Translations under genes and position numbers: made by a program | NCBI GenBank assembly: GCA_964019695.1 | Contig: OZ026524.1 | Span: 62,441,066-62,505,065 of the forward strand | DNA from: Loripinus fragilis | Lineage: Eukaryota; Mollusca; Bivalvia; Lucinida; Lucinidae | Reading direction: 5' to 3' | Length of the DNA: 64,000 nt | In this document: positions 1 to 10,269 of the stretch, piece after piece | Numbering within the stretch: the stretch's first letter is position 1 | Layout of the letters: every line of letters starts with the position of its first letter | Notes under the pieces: model-generated | What the model was told of the DNA's origin: nothing | What the model saw: only the letters and a program-made list of their open reading frames with translations | The model's database searches: none

Positions 1-1128
1 TGTAATGTTCCATTTCGTTAATTTCTCCCAACTTTGATGTTAAGTCGATCATTTTTTCCCAATTTTGGCCAGGGGCCTTTTCCCAAAATTGCTGGCAAAG
101 GCCCTGTAGGGGCTGAAATTTTGCAAACAAAATACATATGGAAAACACAAAGGGAGGCTGCATGTATGCAAAAGAAGCTGGTCACTTTTACAAGAGTTAT
201 TGAACATTAGTTCACACACATTTACATTTTACTACATTGATGTACCATACAAGATTTGATATAGACTAAGACAACCTTAAAAATATTTTGTTTCCCCTTA
301 CCCGACCCTGTTTTACCGGTATGGGTTGGTCGGTCTGAAATTTTTTTTAACTTCTCAAATTGGATACCCATTATGCTTAATTGTATACAGTAAAGCCTGT
401 CTTAAGAGGCCACTCAACAAAAGACATAAAATTGTTTGTTTTATCAAGACTGATTTTCGCATAATGCAGGTCAAAAGTGTTGCAGAATGCTCCAACATTC
501 TGCAATACTTTCGATCTGCATTTAGCACTCATTTGTCATTTTAGGCAGGTTTTACTGCATAGTCCTATTATAGGCAATAGAATTAAATAAACAAACATTT
601 TGCAAAGATAACACTGTTTACAATGGACACTTCTCTAAGTTTGCAATGAAATTTTAAAAAAAATTCTTGAATGAAAATTGAAATAATAATTTTTGAGTAG
701 GGGCTTTTTTTCAGGGTCGGTCGGGTAAGGGGAAACAAATAAAATTTTAATTTAAGCCCTAGAAACACAATTATATAATTAATGCTGAATGAAATTATAC
801 ATAAACACCGGAAGAATTCTTGCTCAGAATGCCATTCAGCCAAAACTGACGAAAAATTAATTTTAGCAAGCAATTTTAACAAAATACTTCGCTAAAGTAC
901 ATTGCTACTATATATGAGATTTTTCTCCCATCAAGCTAATGTCAATGAGACTTTTGGCAGAAAAATGAAGCAAATCTCTCAAATAATAGCAAATAGTGAA
1001 TCCCGGAAAATAATCCCTGTGTTACATATTGTATCATTTTTAGAATAGAGAAAATGATGTGTTTAAAGTAACAATTCTTATGTCAGAGCTGGCTGAACTT
1101 TGATTATTTGTCGTTTCTTGTTTTTCAG
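1..1128. other. Intronic or upstream DNA of MED12, no exon recognised
   Basis: No coding segment is recognisable here. The extreme MED12 N-terminus, which in other animals contains the conserved Leu and Gln-Gly residues that activate CDK8, should lie upstream of the first visible exon. I could not find it, so it probably lies before base 1. A G/C-rich motif around 300-310 (cccttacccgaccctg) recurs inverted around 708-733 (cagggtcggtcgggtaagggg). This suggests a repeat of roughly 430 bp with inverted ends. Confidence 0.4.
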
Positions 1129-1167
1129 TATGGTTCTGCAAAGAGTGCCAGCATTAGCCAGGAAAAG
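1129..1167 (+). CDS. MED12: MED12 exon, 13 codons
   Basis: This is a 39-nt exon between a polypyrimidine-AG acceptor (tgtttttcag) and a GTAAAA donor, reading YGSAKSASISQEK. It aligns with the human MED12 stretch HGSAKNVSFNPAK, which sits just before the conserved Med12 N-terminal domain. Both ends are phase 0, matching the following exon. MED12 is a subunit of the nuclear Mediator kinase module with CDK8, cyclin C and MED13, and its N-terminal segment activates CDK8. The exon is tiny, so the call rests on its position directly before unmistakable MED12 exons and on the phase agreement. Confidence 0.75.
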
Positions 1168-1221
1168 GTAAAAATAAACAAGGACCATAAGTCCATATAA
1201 CTTATGATAAGTATATTTCTT

Positions 1222-1380
1222 CAGCGTAAAATTGTGAATATTTTCTTACCCATCAGTTCTAACATCTGTTATGGGTGCTCAAAAGAACCATCTAATTGAG
1301 ACGGTTCTTTTGAGTACCCACAACATATGTTTTGGTTGAGAAATAAGTCTGAGAAGATTAAATTTTAATGACACACTCTT
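1222..1380 (+). mobile_element. Hairpin MITE family A, copy 1
   Basis: The unit runs from the AGCGTAAAATTGTG block to the ACACTCTTA end. Its centre, 1278-1314, is a near-perfect palindrome (arms CTCAAAAGAACC... / ...GGTTCTTTTGAG around a 1-base loop). It lies in MED12 intron sequence. Five related copies occur in the window. No coding capacity is present. Confidence 0.75.
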
Positions 1381-1450
1381 ATCTGGAGGCTTGTATCTTC
1401 AGACTCTTCTTCACTGGAGGTAATCATAGGGCCAGTTAAGAAACACTTTT

Positions 1451-1603
1451 CAGCGTAAAATTGTGATTATTTTACTATCAATCAGTTTAAACATGTGTTT
1501 TGGGTGCTCAAAAGAACCGTCTCATTGAGACGGTTCTTTTGAGTACCCACAACATATGTGTAGGTTAAGAAATAAGAAAATAATTTTCAGTTACGCACTC
1601 TAA
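1451..1603 (+). mobile_element. Hairpin MITE family A, copy 2
   Basis: This is a second copy only about 70 bp after copy 1. Its palindrome at 1507-1543 has fully paired 18-bp arms (CTCAAAAGAACCGTCTCA and its complement) around a single T. Confidence 0.75.
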
Positions 1604-1727
1604 TCTGGGGGCCTGGGTAATCACATCATTATGCCAGGAAGTGATAAGTGATTAGACTTATCGTTATGTGCATCATTATGCACATCGTGACAAATAACAA
1701 TGCAATGACATGCCTTGCTGTTCATTG

Positions 1728-1868
1728 GCATCACTGCATTGACGTGTCCTTGAGCAAGACACGTTAATACCTGCTTAGTACTGGTTCAACCCAGGAAGAT
1801 CTGTCCAGACATAAATGAAAGATTGATGGCTGGGACGTAAAGAATCAAATCAAACAAACAGACAAACA
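1728..1868 (+). mobile_element. tRNA-SINE tail fragment
   Basis: The sequence contains GTCCTTGAGCAAGACAC, TACTGGTTCAACCCAGG and GACGTAAAGAATCAAA, followed by CAAACAAACAGACAAAC. The same blocks, reverse-complemented, form the body and (GTTT)n tail of the complete tRNA-headed SINE at 41640-41840. Only the tail portion is present here. Confidence 0.65.
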
Positions 1869-2120
1869 TGCTTGCTGTCACAAACTTTATGTTGTCCATT
1901 CACCATGTTCACAAACTAGGTGTAGATCTATAACCCTTAATCCTCCCTAAGCATGAAAATTTAAAATCTCACTTGACTCATCTGAAACATTTCCAACTTC
2001 AGTCACATTTTAACACTTTACTGTTTACTCCATTTACTATTTTTAGATCATGACTTTGTTTTCTTTTTTTAGATGACATTTAAAAAAAAACAAAAAAAAT
2101 CAAGTAAAGTTTTGAAAACT

Positions 2121-2221
2121 TTTGAAAATATTATGGAAAATGGAGCATTTGCTTCAAAGGAGCAAAATGCTCCATTTTCCATAATATTTTCAAATGCTCC
2201 ATTTTCCATAATATTTTCAAA
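2121..2221. repeat. 30-bp inverted repeat with an extra direct copy
   Basis: The block at 2121-2150 (starting TTTGAAAATATTATGG) is exactly reverse-complemented at 2165-2194. That arm is then repeated directly at 2192-2221, overlapping by 3 bases. The three copies form a hairpin with a 14-base loop plus a tandem duplicate of one arm. The open frame that passes through it (2073-2294) is low-complexity Lys/Asn-rich sequence and is not considered a gene. Confidence 0.85.
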
Positions 2222-2334
2222 TGTATTTCAAAGGCGTTATTATGGAGCAGGAGTTTCATCTGTTAATACAAGTATAGGATTGGAAAGAAAGTAATGCTAC
2301 TTATATAGTTCTTCTCCAAAGTTGATGCTTAAAG

Positions 2335-2455
2335 TCCCAGTCAATAATTTTTCAGTCAAGTCGGGACACTTTCCTGGGTGGAACCAATACTAAGCAATTA
2401 GGGTAAAGTGTCTTGCTCAAAGAAACAACACAGCCACCATGCTGGTATTCAAAAG
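2335..2455 (-). mobile_element. Diverged tRNA-SINE fragment, reverse orientation
   Basis: GGGACACTTTCCTGGGTGG, CAATACTAAGCAATTAGGG and GTGTCTTGCTCAAAG align with the 41700-41770 part of the SINE at 41640-41840. The tRNA head is too diverged to recognise. Confidence 0.55.
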
Positions 2456-2681
2456 ATCTTTGTGTTTGAATAGTTCAGGTTGCAGTATGGCAATATCCGA
2501 GCTTGTGGTAAGGTCATAATGCACTTAACAGCCCAAAGTCCAGAATAGGAGGTAGGGGACATTTTGCCTACCTTCATTCTGGACTTCGGACTGTAAAGGT
2601 GGCTATTTGTCCACTGCCAGACAATTGTAAACTTATTCACACGGATGCTGCCAGAATAGCCACATTCATAGGTTTAGATAA

Positions 2682-2846
2682 ACAAAAAATTTTAGCGCAA
2701 AATTTTTAATATTTTCTTACCGATCTGTTTTGACATTATGTTTTGGGTGTTCAAAAGAACTGTCTCATTGAGACGGTTCTTTTGAGTACCCACAACATAT
2801 GTTTTGGTTCAGAAATAAGAAAATTGATTTTTTGGTACGCACTCTT
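2682..2846 (+). mobile_element. Hairpin MITE family A, copy 3
   Basis: This is the third copy in the intron between the 1129 and 2892 exons, with its palindrome at 2750-2786. One arm carries a substitution (AACTGTCTC opposite GAGACGGTT), so one base pair becomes a G-T wobble. Confidence 0.72.
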
Positions 2847-2891
2847 AACTAAAGTGGCATCATATTTTAAATGTATCTTGCTTTATTTCAG

Positions 2892-2996
2892 TTTGGGGCA
2901 TTCTTTAGTGCCGTGATGACAAAGAAGATTGAGTTAAACACCTGCCCTGACAGTAGTAAGAAGAAAATACAGATCACTAAGGACATATTCTGGCCT
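2892..2996 (+). CDS. MED12: MED12 exon, 35 codons, start of Med12 domain
   Basis: A 105-nt exon has acceptor tttatttcag and donor CCT|GTGAGT and is phase 0 at both ends. It begins FGAFFSAVMTKKIELNT and ends DIFWP. The order of residues (Phe-Ser, Lys, Cys/Asn-Thr, Pro-Asp, Lys-x-Gln, Lys-Asp, Phe-Trp) follows human MED12 FSSIIAEKLRCNTLPDTG and QKDNFWLV. The final Phe-Trp-Pro and the first residues of the next exon (Val-Thr) make the conserved FWxVT motif of the family. The flanking intron upstream carries three copies of a hairpin MITE. Confidence 0.88.
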
Positions 2997-4767
2997 GTGA
3001 GTAAATCAGCCTTTTCTCAGTCTGTTTATCAAAGTCGGTATCGAGGCGCAGGGATTTTTTTTTGTGTTCTCAGGGACCGAAATTGTATTTAGGTGCCCTT
3101 TTCCCCAATTTAAACTTTTTATTAAGATTGGGATTTGCAATTTAGTCAACACACCAATTTAGTCAACACACACACAAGCTACATGGTGACAGGGGCCTGT
3201 TGAATTTGGGATAAAAAGCTTTTGGACCGTAAAAGCTGGGAAAACTTGATGCAGGCTAAAAGAACTGGGACCCCATTTTAAATGGGTTAAAAACCATATA
3301 AGAAATGAGCAGTGTAAAGCTGTAACATATTTATTGCTTTAATTGCCCACCATAAAACTCATGAAAATTTTCATAACAATGTGAATGAAAACCACAGGTG
3401 CTGGAATTTATGAAAATCTGCCACCTTGTCTGATGCTAAGGGGCCTTCTCTTGAATTCCATCCAAAAATTTTAAGAAAATAACAGCCAATGAAATAAAAA
3501 AAAATTTGACCAAATTGATTCATAGAAAAAAGCAAAGGTCGGACACAGAAATCTTCAAGATCATGAAAAAAACATTTATTTGTACTCCCTCACTTTTGTT
3601 TCTCAAATCCTTTGGCAGATATAGTTTTCAATGTTACGTGCATCTCATGACATCATTAAAATGTTTCTGCTAAGCTTCTAACCATGTAAACTGGTCAGTT
3701 TTTCAAAATAAACAGTTGTCGAGTGCATTTTGGCAGGAGCGGCCATCTTTGTTTACATGCACGACGTAATTTAACTGACATGGCACTAAACTGTACGCGC
3801 ATCACAAACTAGCTCACCTTGACGAAAATACAGGTTGTTTAAAATGAGCCTAATCTAAAGAAAAGTGTTCTTTGCATATTTTGTGGATAACTTTATCTTT
3901 TAATATCCTGGTACAAAGAGAGGTGACTTCAAATAAGTACCCTGAATTGTTTCATCTGTGCATCCATATTTTTTTTCTTTTTCTAAACTAAAATTATTTG
4001 ATTTGATTCACTATTTAAACTAATTACCATGCCACCAAATATATTGTTGAAGTTTTCATGCCTTTATAAAAATCTTATAACGTTACTAATATATAAAGGA
4101 CCTCTGGTATGTAGGTACGAGTAAGTTGTCTCAGGTGAGCAGGTTGAGTGATCAAAGGATTGTAGACATGTGCCACTTACCTACTTCATATTGGGGCAAC
4201 ATCATAAACAAGATGGCAAACTCCCGCGATTGCACTCGACAAGTGATTATTTCAGAATTTTTGTGAATTTCTCTTTTCAATGGTGCACATTGGTTAAAAT
4301 ATTGAGGAAACAGCTTAAGCATGTTGATGGGCTGGTGGACAAACAAGAAATTCTCGATCTATTTCATAGGTTTCAGCAGAAAATCAGTTACAAAGTGATC
4401 TGACAGATTTCTATATCCTCCCTTAACTTGTCATTTTTCTTTTACTTGATTTGAACATTTTTACAAATCTTCAAATATTCGAACTTTCGACATTTTAAAG
4501 CATGTATCACGCCTCCCTTGGCCTAAAATCACTCAAAAATGGTAACTTGAAGCCCCTGTTATGAAAAAAGTTTTCATTAACATTTTTATGCAAATCTTGC
4601 ATCTGTAACTTTGGTATTTTTGTTCCGATTTTCATGAAATTTTCACCAAAATGTAGAACAAAGAATTTGGAAATTTACAATTATATACACCATTTTGGGA
4701 AGTTTTTGCTCATTTTTAAATTGGGAAGGTCAAGGTCAGGCCTAGAAAAATCCCTTCTTATATTCAG

Positions 4768-5011
4768 GTCACCTCACAGAAAAGGACCATGATGGAGAAC
4801 TGGTTTAAGGACTTGTCCAGTAACAAACCCCTCGCTCAGCTCAGCAAGAGGGTACCCTCTTTCAACAAGAAGGAAGAAATATTCACCAATCTCTGTGACT
4901 TCGGTATTACCATGCTGAAGGCTACCTGGTTTATCAAGATGACGGCCGCCTACTACCTCGCAATGCAGGAAAATAAACCAAAGAAGAGACAGACTGTGGA
5001 CCAGTCTTTAG
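4768..5011 (+). CDS. MED12: MED12 exon, core of Med12 N-terminal domain
   Basis: The exon follows tattcag and ends at TTTAG|GTATGT, leaving phase 1. It reads VTSQKRTMMENWFKDL, then KPLAQLSKRVPSFNKKEEIF, then MLKATWFIKMTAAYY. Human MED12 has [29 protein letters not shown] and MRAAWLIKMTCAYY at the same places, so identity is high over about 80 residues. This is the core of the Pfam Med12 domain and of the surface that packs near CDK8/cyclin C. The internal Met-Met at 4789 is not a start, because the frame is open back to the acceptor and the phase matches the previous exon. Confidence 0.93.
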
Positions 5012-5427
5012 GTATGTTATTTTTCTGATATTGGCAGGTACTTCAAATTCTTCAATCAGTCTTCCTGGTTTGGTTATTGTCCATAATATGTCACATTTTA
5101 TCAATTGGTGCATGCTGAAGCTGGGATGGAAAAATCCACTCGTCCACTTGCCATGAGTACCATATATTGCAGGACAAGTAGAAAATTTGACTGTTTGTGC
5201 TGTATACTATTGAATTTACAAACACATATGAGCATGTAGTATGTCAGAGTAGACATTTTAAGAATTTTACACCCCATTCAGAAGATTTTGGTGACTTTAA
5301 CCTATTATTCAAGGTCACTGATGGAACAGAAACTATGGGGATAACTGTATTCAAAATTTTCATTTGGGGAAATATGTCGTCGAATATATGGATTGGAAAT
5401 TAAGTTTTACAGTGACATGCGAGCGAA

Positions 5428-7066
5428 GCTTTAAAGAGACTAAGTCTGCAACTATGAACATTTTTTCGAAATTTTTTATTTTCTTTTTAAATCAGTTGTA
5501 AAAGCAGAATAAAGATATGTTTTCACAATAAATCTGTTCACTATAGCTGAAAACTGCAGGGAAAAGTGAATTATCTTTTAAAACAGGTGTGTTTTTCTCT
5601 TGTTGGTAATTATTTGCATCCCTCCAATAATTATAGACAGTTAATTATACCCCCCGCAAACTTTGTTTGTAGGGGGTATACTGTTTTCACGTTGTCCGTG
5701 CGTCCGTCCGTGCGTCCGTCCGTCCGTCCGTCCGTAACGCTTTGTTTCCTTAATAACTCGAAGAGTCATCGCTGGATTTTCATCAAACCTTGCAAACATG
5801 TTCATATATGCACAACAAATACTTTAGACAAAAAAGTAAGGGCTAGGGGCCAATTCTATTAGAGTTATTTCCCTTTGTAGTTCTAAATGGCTTTTAATAT
5901 AGTGCTTTTTCCTTAATAACTCGAAGAGTCATAGCTGGATTTTCATCAAACCTTGCAAACATGTTCATATATGCAAGACAAATACTTGAGACAAAATAGT
6001 AAGGGCTAGGGGCCAATTCTATTAGAGTTATTTCCCTTTGTAGTTCTAAATGGCTTTTAATATAGTGCTTTGTGCTTATGCTATTATAGGCCATATACGG
6101 GCCAATCAACTCCTACCACAGCTTTCGATGGAACAATTTGATACTTTTCCTATACAATGTAGACACATTGAACATATGCATGAAGGAGTTTAGTTCAGAA
6201 AAGATAATTTTTGACAAAATGACAGCTGTGAGAACTTAGACAATTCTCCCTAATAAGGATTTTGTATATGCATAGATGGTGCCTTCATGGGCCGATCAAC
6301 TCCTACCACAGCTTTTGATGGAACAATTTGAGACTATGCCTATACAATTTAAACACATTGAACATATGCATGAAGGAGTTTTGTTCAGAAAAAATAATTT
6401 TTGACGAAATGACAGCTGTGAGAACTTAGACAATTTTTCCCTTATTAGGCTTTTGTATATGCATAGATGCTGCCTTCATGGGCTGATCAACTCCTACTTC
6501 AGCTTTTGATGGAACAATTTGATACTTTGCCGATACAATGCAGACACATTGAACATATGCATGAAGGAGTTTGGTTCACAAAAAATAATTTTGACAAAAT
6601 GACAACTGTGAGAACTTAGACAATTATTCCCTTATATGGCTTTTGTATATGCATGGATAGTGCCTTTATGGGCCAATCAACTCCTACTACAGCTTTTGAT
6701 GGAGCAATTTGATACTTTGCGGATACAATGTAGACACATTGAACATATGCATGAAGGAGTTTATAATTTTTTTTGCACAGATTCTACTGAAATCTTCTTA
6801 TCAAAACTAAGGTCTTCTTTTTCGAACTATAACTTGCCATGTTTTCTCACTGACTCTTACTGTGCGGGGGGTATCTAATAAGCATTGCTTATTGACTTTT
6901 TTCATTTTAGCTTAATTGCTGTTGTTTTGATAATGATAATTTGTTAAGATTTACAAAATAGGTAAAATGTATACCTGAATTTTAGTTTTTTTACTGTGTT
7001 CTTGAAAAATAGAAACATTAGTTCTAAAATTAAAAGATCAAGTTACAGACTATGCAGCTTTAAAAC
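5428..7066. mobile_element. TIR element (TTAAAGCTGCATA family) split by a nested insertion
   Basis: The outer parts (5428-5646 and 6875-7066) match the intact 377-bp element at 44427-44803 block for block. Shared blocks include AACTATGAACATTTTT, GTTTTCACAATAAA, TTTTCTCTTGTTGGTAAT, GTTAAGATTTAC and ACTATGCAGCTTTAA. They are interrupted by the 1.2-kb element at 5647-6874. No ORF is present. Confidence 0.75.
5647..6874. mobile_element. Non-autonomous element with ATACCCCCCGCA termini
   Basis: A perfect 12-bp terminal inverted repeat is present: ATACCCCCCGCA at 5647-5658 and its complement at 6863-6874. The 5' end itself folds (CCCCCCGCAAAC / GTTTGTAGGGGG) and is followed by a TCCG/GTCC microsatellite (about 5698-5738). 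Inside are two copies of a unit of about 163 bp (from about 5747) and four copies of a unit of about 190 bp starting near 6101, 6291, 6480 and 6670. There is no transposase. Confidence 0.8.
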
Positions 7067-7452
7067 ATGATTTCTGACCGTATATCTGAAGATTTACCTC
7101 CCCAAATGAAATTTTTGAATATAGTTATTCCCATTCTAATCCACTTCTGCAGTTTCCTCTCAAATTGGAGCGTCGCAAGCCGCACATCATCCAACAAAAT
7201 GTGACACAATAAATGATGTTAAGTTATTTCAGACAGTATATTGCAGGATATACTGTCGCAAATTTTTTACCTTATTCAAGTAGACGTCGCATTACAAATC
7301 AAAAGCATAAGAAAACCATGTTTAAGCACCGTATCTCCTGTCTTAATGGATTAATGGTCATGAAACACTGGTTTAGATGGTGGTTGGAAATAAATTATAT
7401 CCTTTAAGAATGGCCCCTAAGAGAATATAAAAAAGAACCGTAAAGGCCTTTA

Positions 7453-8044
7453 TATACTGACGGACTTTAAAAACGCAACACTTGGATAACGGCTTCAATT
7501 TATGTCTCGAAAAAGAAGGCAGAACAATAATTTTGATTGTATGTTGAAGAGCATTCATTTGTAAGTAAAATATGGAAAACACGTCTAACTAAGATGAAAT
7601 TAATGCATTAAAATGTAAACTTTTTGAGATAGGGGTCAACTGTTTGATGTGACCAAATGTTATGAATGAAAGATTCCCTACTTCTTTAAACCAAGAAACA
7701 CTAGAAGCATCAAATTTGTATCATGGACTTTGTTGGTCATCGAGGAATTACTCTCATATTGATTGGCAGGTCTGCGATACAGCATATTTGCGTATATGAC
7801 ATTTATCTGGGTGTACCCTTTCATTCAATAGCTTAAAATCTCCTCTACTTAAGAAATGTTTAAATGGCTAAATTCATACGGAGCGAATAACGTCGTCCAG
7901 TTTATTTGTAAATTTAAAACTAAAGTGTTTGCTGACGAAGCCAACTCATGATGACATTATCAACGCAAAGGAAGTTTACAGTCAACAGTCTTTTGGAAGA
8001 TATAAGGGGAAGTTAGTGTTGCGTAATTAAAGTCTGTCAGTATA
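7453..8044. mobile_element. 592-bp TIR element in MED12 intron
   Basis: The termini TATACTGACGGACTTTAA (from 7453) and its approximate complement (8014-8044, AGTGTTGCG...GTCAGTATA) form an imperfect TIR of about 30 bp. An inverted truncated relative lies at about 50328-50540, sharing GTACTGACGGAATTTAAG and the block CTTAAGTAGAGGAGATTTTA. No coding capacity is seen. Confidence 0.75.
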
Positions 8045-8174
8045 CTAAGAAATAGCCAAAATTAAATTAAGCCAATATGTCTTTTAAATTCTCAAAATTG
8101 TGGTGCCCACAATATAAGGTGTTTTGTAATTAACAATTTAGCATATTTTTAAAAGCATTTTCTCTTTAAAATAG

Positions 8175-8362
8175 AATGGACTGGTAGCTTGACAAAGTAC
8201 ATGAGAGAACAGCTGATCAAGATACAGGAACACTATCATGGGGGACAGACTGGTGCAGTGACAAGTTTCCTGACTGCTACTCAGCCTCCTTCTCAAGTTG
8301 ACCTTGACCATGCTCTCAAACAGTGGAACTATAGTACCAGGCTAGCTAGACATATGTATGAG
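8175..8362 (+). CDS. MED12: MED12 exon, EWT...LARHMYE segment
   Basis: The exon starts after ttaaaatag. Its first two bases (AA) complete the Glu codon left by the preceding exon, giving EWTGSLTKYMREQLIKIQEH, and it ends ...KQWNYSTRLARHMYE at GAG|GTATGT, phase 0. Human MED12 reads [21 protein letters not shown] and later IRQWDYTEKLAMFMFQ. The phase-1 junction and family alignment agree. The next expected segment (human DGMLDRHEFLTWVLE) is not found downstream in this window. The gene is therefore either interrupted by the assembly gap at 9907 or continued elsewhere by a contig misjoin. Confidence 0.9.
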
Positions 8363-8398
8363 GTATGTTTTGAAGTGATTCACAGGTTTAGATTAAGC

Positions 8399-8556
8399 AA
8401 AATTTTAGAGCGTAAAATTGTAAAAAAAAATCTTACCAATCAGTTTTAACATATTTTTGGGTGCTCAAAAGAACCATCTCATTGAGATGGTTCTTTTGAG
8501 TACCCACAATATATGTTTTAGTTGAGAAATAAGAAAATTTTTTTTGTTGCACACTC
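8399..8556 (+). mobile_element. Hairpin MITE family A, copy 4
   Basis: The palindrome at 8464-8500 differs from copy 2 by matching changes in both arms (AACCATCTC opposite GAGATGGTT instead of AACCGTCTC / GAGACGGTT), so the stem stays fully paired. It lies just after the last visible MED12 exon. Confidence 0.75.
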
Positions 8557-8631
8557 AACTTAAGTCCTGTGATTGTAATATTCTTGGTCATTGTTTCTTT
8601 GCCTACCAGTGTCGTCTGCTGATAACCTTTG

Positions 8632-8695
8632 CAAACAGTTTGGACCCAGATCAGGTCTGACAGAACATTAGGCTGATCTGGATCCAAACTGTTTG
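8632..8695. repeat. GATCTGG-type short hairpin
   Basis: CAAACAGTTTGGACCCAGAT at the left and its complement at the right (23-bp arms, one mismatch) enclose an 18-base loop. It is one of about eleven hairpins of the same architecture in this window. Confidence 0.7.
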
Positions 8696-8851
8696 ATACT
8701 CTGATGGTATTCCTGAAAGAAATTTTTGCAAAAGTTAATTTTGAAAAAAATCAACAGGCGGCAAAAAGCATGAAAAATTACCCAGTAGGCAGAGAGTTAT
8801 ATGACCTCATATAGCTTCTGTAGTAAACATGTTCCTAGTTAAACCTTTTTT

Positions 8852-9906
8852 TATGCCCCCAAAGGAACTTTGGGAGGCATATAGTAATTTCACTGTCCGT
8901 CCGTCAGTCCGTCCATCCGTCCTGCTTCGTGTCCGGTGCATATCTCCTAGATTGTTTGAGGTAGGGATTCCAAATTTGGTATGTGGATACATCTTGGGAT
9001 GGCGGAGCGTCGCGTACCATTTTCGGGTCACTGTGACCTTGACCTTGACTTCTGACCTAGTTTTAAGAATAATCGTGACCGGAGCATATCTCTTATATTA
9101 TTTGAGGTAGGAATCTCAAATTTGGTGTGTGGATGCATCTTGGGATGACAAAGTGTCGCGTACCATAATTTGGTCACTGTGACCTTGAACTTGACCTCTG
9201 ACGTAGTTTCTAGAAACTGCATTGAGTCTGGTGCATATCTCCTATATTCTTAGAGATAGGAATTCAAATTTGGTGTGTAAATGCATCTTGGGATGACAAA
9301 GTGTCACATGCCATTTTTGGGTCACTGTGACCTTGACCTAGTTTTAAGAATTATTGTTTCCGGAGCATATCTCTTAAATTCTTTGAGGTGGGAATTCCAA
9401 ATTTGGTGTGTGGATGCATCCAGGGATGGCGGAGTATTGTTTACCATTTTTGGGTCACTGTGACCTTGACCTAACCTAGTTTTTAGAATTATCGTGTCTG
9501 GAACATATCTCTTATATTTTTTGAGGTAGGAATCTCAAATTTGGTATGCGGATGCATCTTGGGATGACGAAGTGCCATGTACCATAATTGGGTCACTGTG
9601 ACTTTGAACTTGACCTCTGACCTAGTATTTAGAAACTGCATTGAGTCTGGTTCATATAGATCTCCTATATTATTTGATGTAGGAATCCCAAATTTGGGGT
9701 GTTGATTCCTCTTGGGATGGCAGAGTGGTGCATACCATTTTGGGTCACTTTGACCTTGACATTGACTTCTGGCCTCTTTTCTAGGTTTTTCCTGTCTGGA
9801 GCATATCTCCTATATTACAGCTAACTTTCCTCAAATGTGTCTTATGCTAGACCAATTCCTTTGGGGGCATTCGTCACGTGTTTGTGACATTTCTTGTTTG
9901 TTGTTG
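8852..9906. mobile_element. GTCC-microsatellite element with internal tandem repeats, ends at gap
   Basis: The element begins with a self-folding terminus (ATGCCCCCAAAGGAAC...TTTGGGAGGCAT) and a GTCC microsatellite (about 8896-8926). It continues as about five diverged repeats of roughly 130-210 bp containing GGTCACTGTGACCTTGA and GCATATCTC. The inverted end CCTTTGGGGGCATTC lies near 9860, just before the gap. The open frames inside are by-products of the repeats. Confidence 0.7.
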
Positions 9907-10106
9907 NNNNNNNNNNNNNNNNNNNNNNNNNNNNNNNNNNNNNNNNNNNNNNNNNNNNNNNNNNNNNNNNNNNNNNNNNNNNNNNNNNNNNNNNNNNNNN
10001 NNNNNNNNNNNNNNNNNNNNNNNNNNNNNNNNNNNNNNNNNNNNNNNNNNNNNNNNNNNNNNNNNNNNNNNNNNNNNNNNNNNNNNNNNNNNNNNNNNNN
10101 NNNNNN
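9907..10106. other. Assembly gap, 200 N
   Basis: Exactly 200 undetermined bases are present, a round number typical of a scaffold join rather than a measured gap. Both sides are tandemly repetitive, and MED12 coding does not resume afterwards. Confidence 0.98.
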
Positions 10107-10269
10107 TAATAGTAGCCCCTTTTAAGATTTGGTTTTCTCTACGTTGAAACATACTCTACCGTTCAAAAATAAATTTTGACGATACGAACATAATTAAGAG
10201 TGAAGGCCAATTTATTGCACGATCCTTGGGTCTGCACTATAATCACTATGCGAGTCCATTTGTCCGGAA

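Larger units (their letters stand above)
5012..8174 (+). other. MED12 intron carrying nested transposons
   Basis: This 3.16-kb intron has a GTATGT donor and a ttaaaatag acceptor. It contains a composite TIR element (about 5428-7066, with a second element nested at 5647-6874) and a separate 592-bp TIR element (7453-8044). The remaining sequence is AT-rich and shows no exon. Confidence 0.8.

Noticed and set aside
2073..2294. 73-codon open frame rich in Lys and Asn
   Set aside because: It runs through an A-rich tract and a 30-bp inverted repeat, and has no resemblance to MED12, in whose intron it lies.
9835..10152. Open frames across the N gap
   Set aside because: They exist only because undetermined bases contain no stops.
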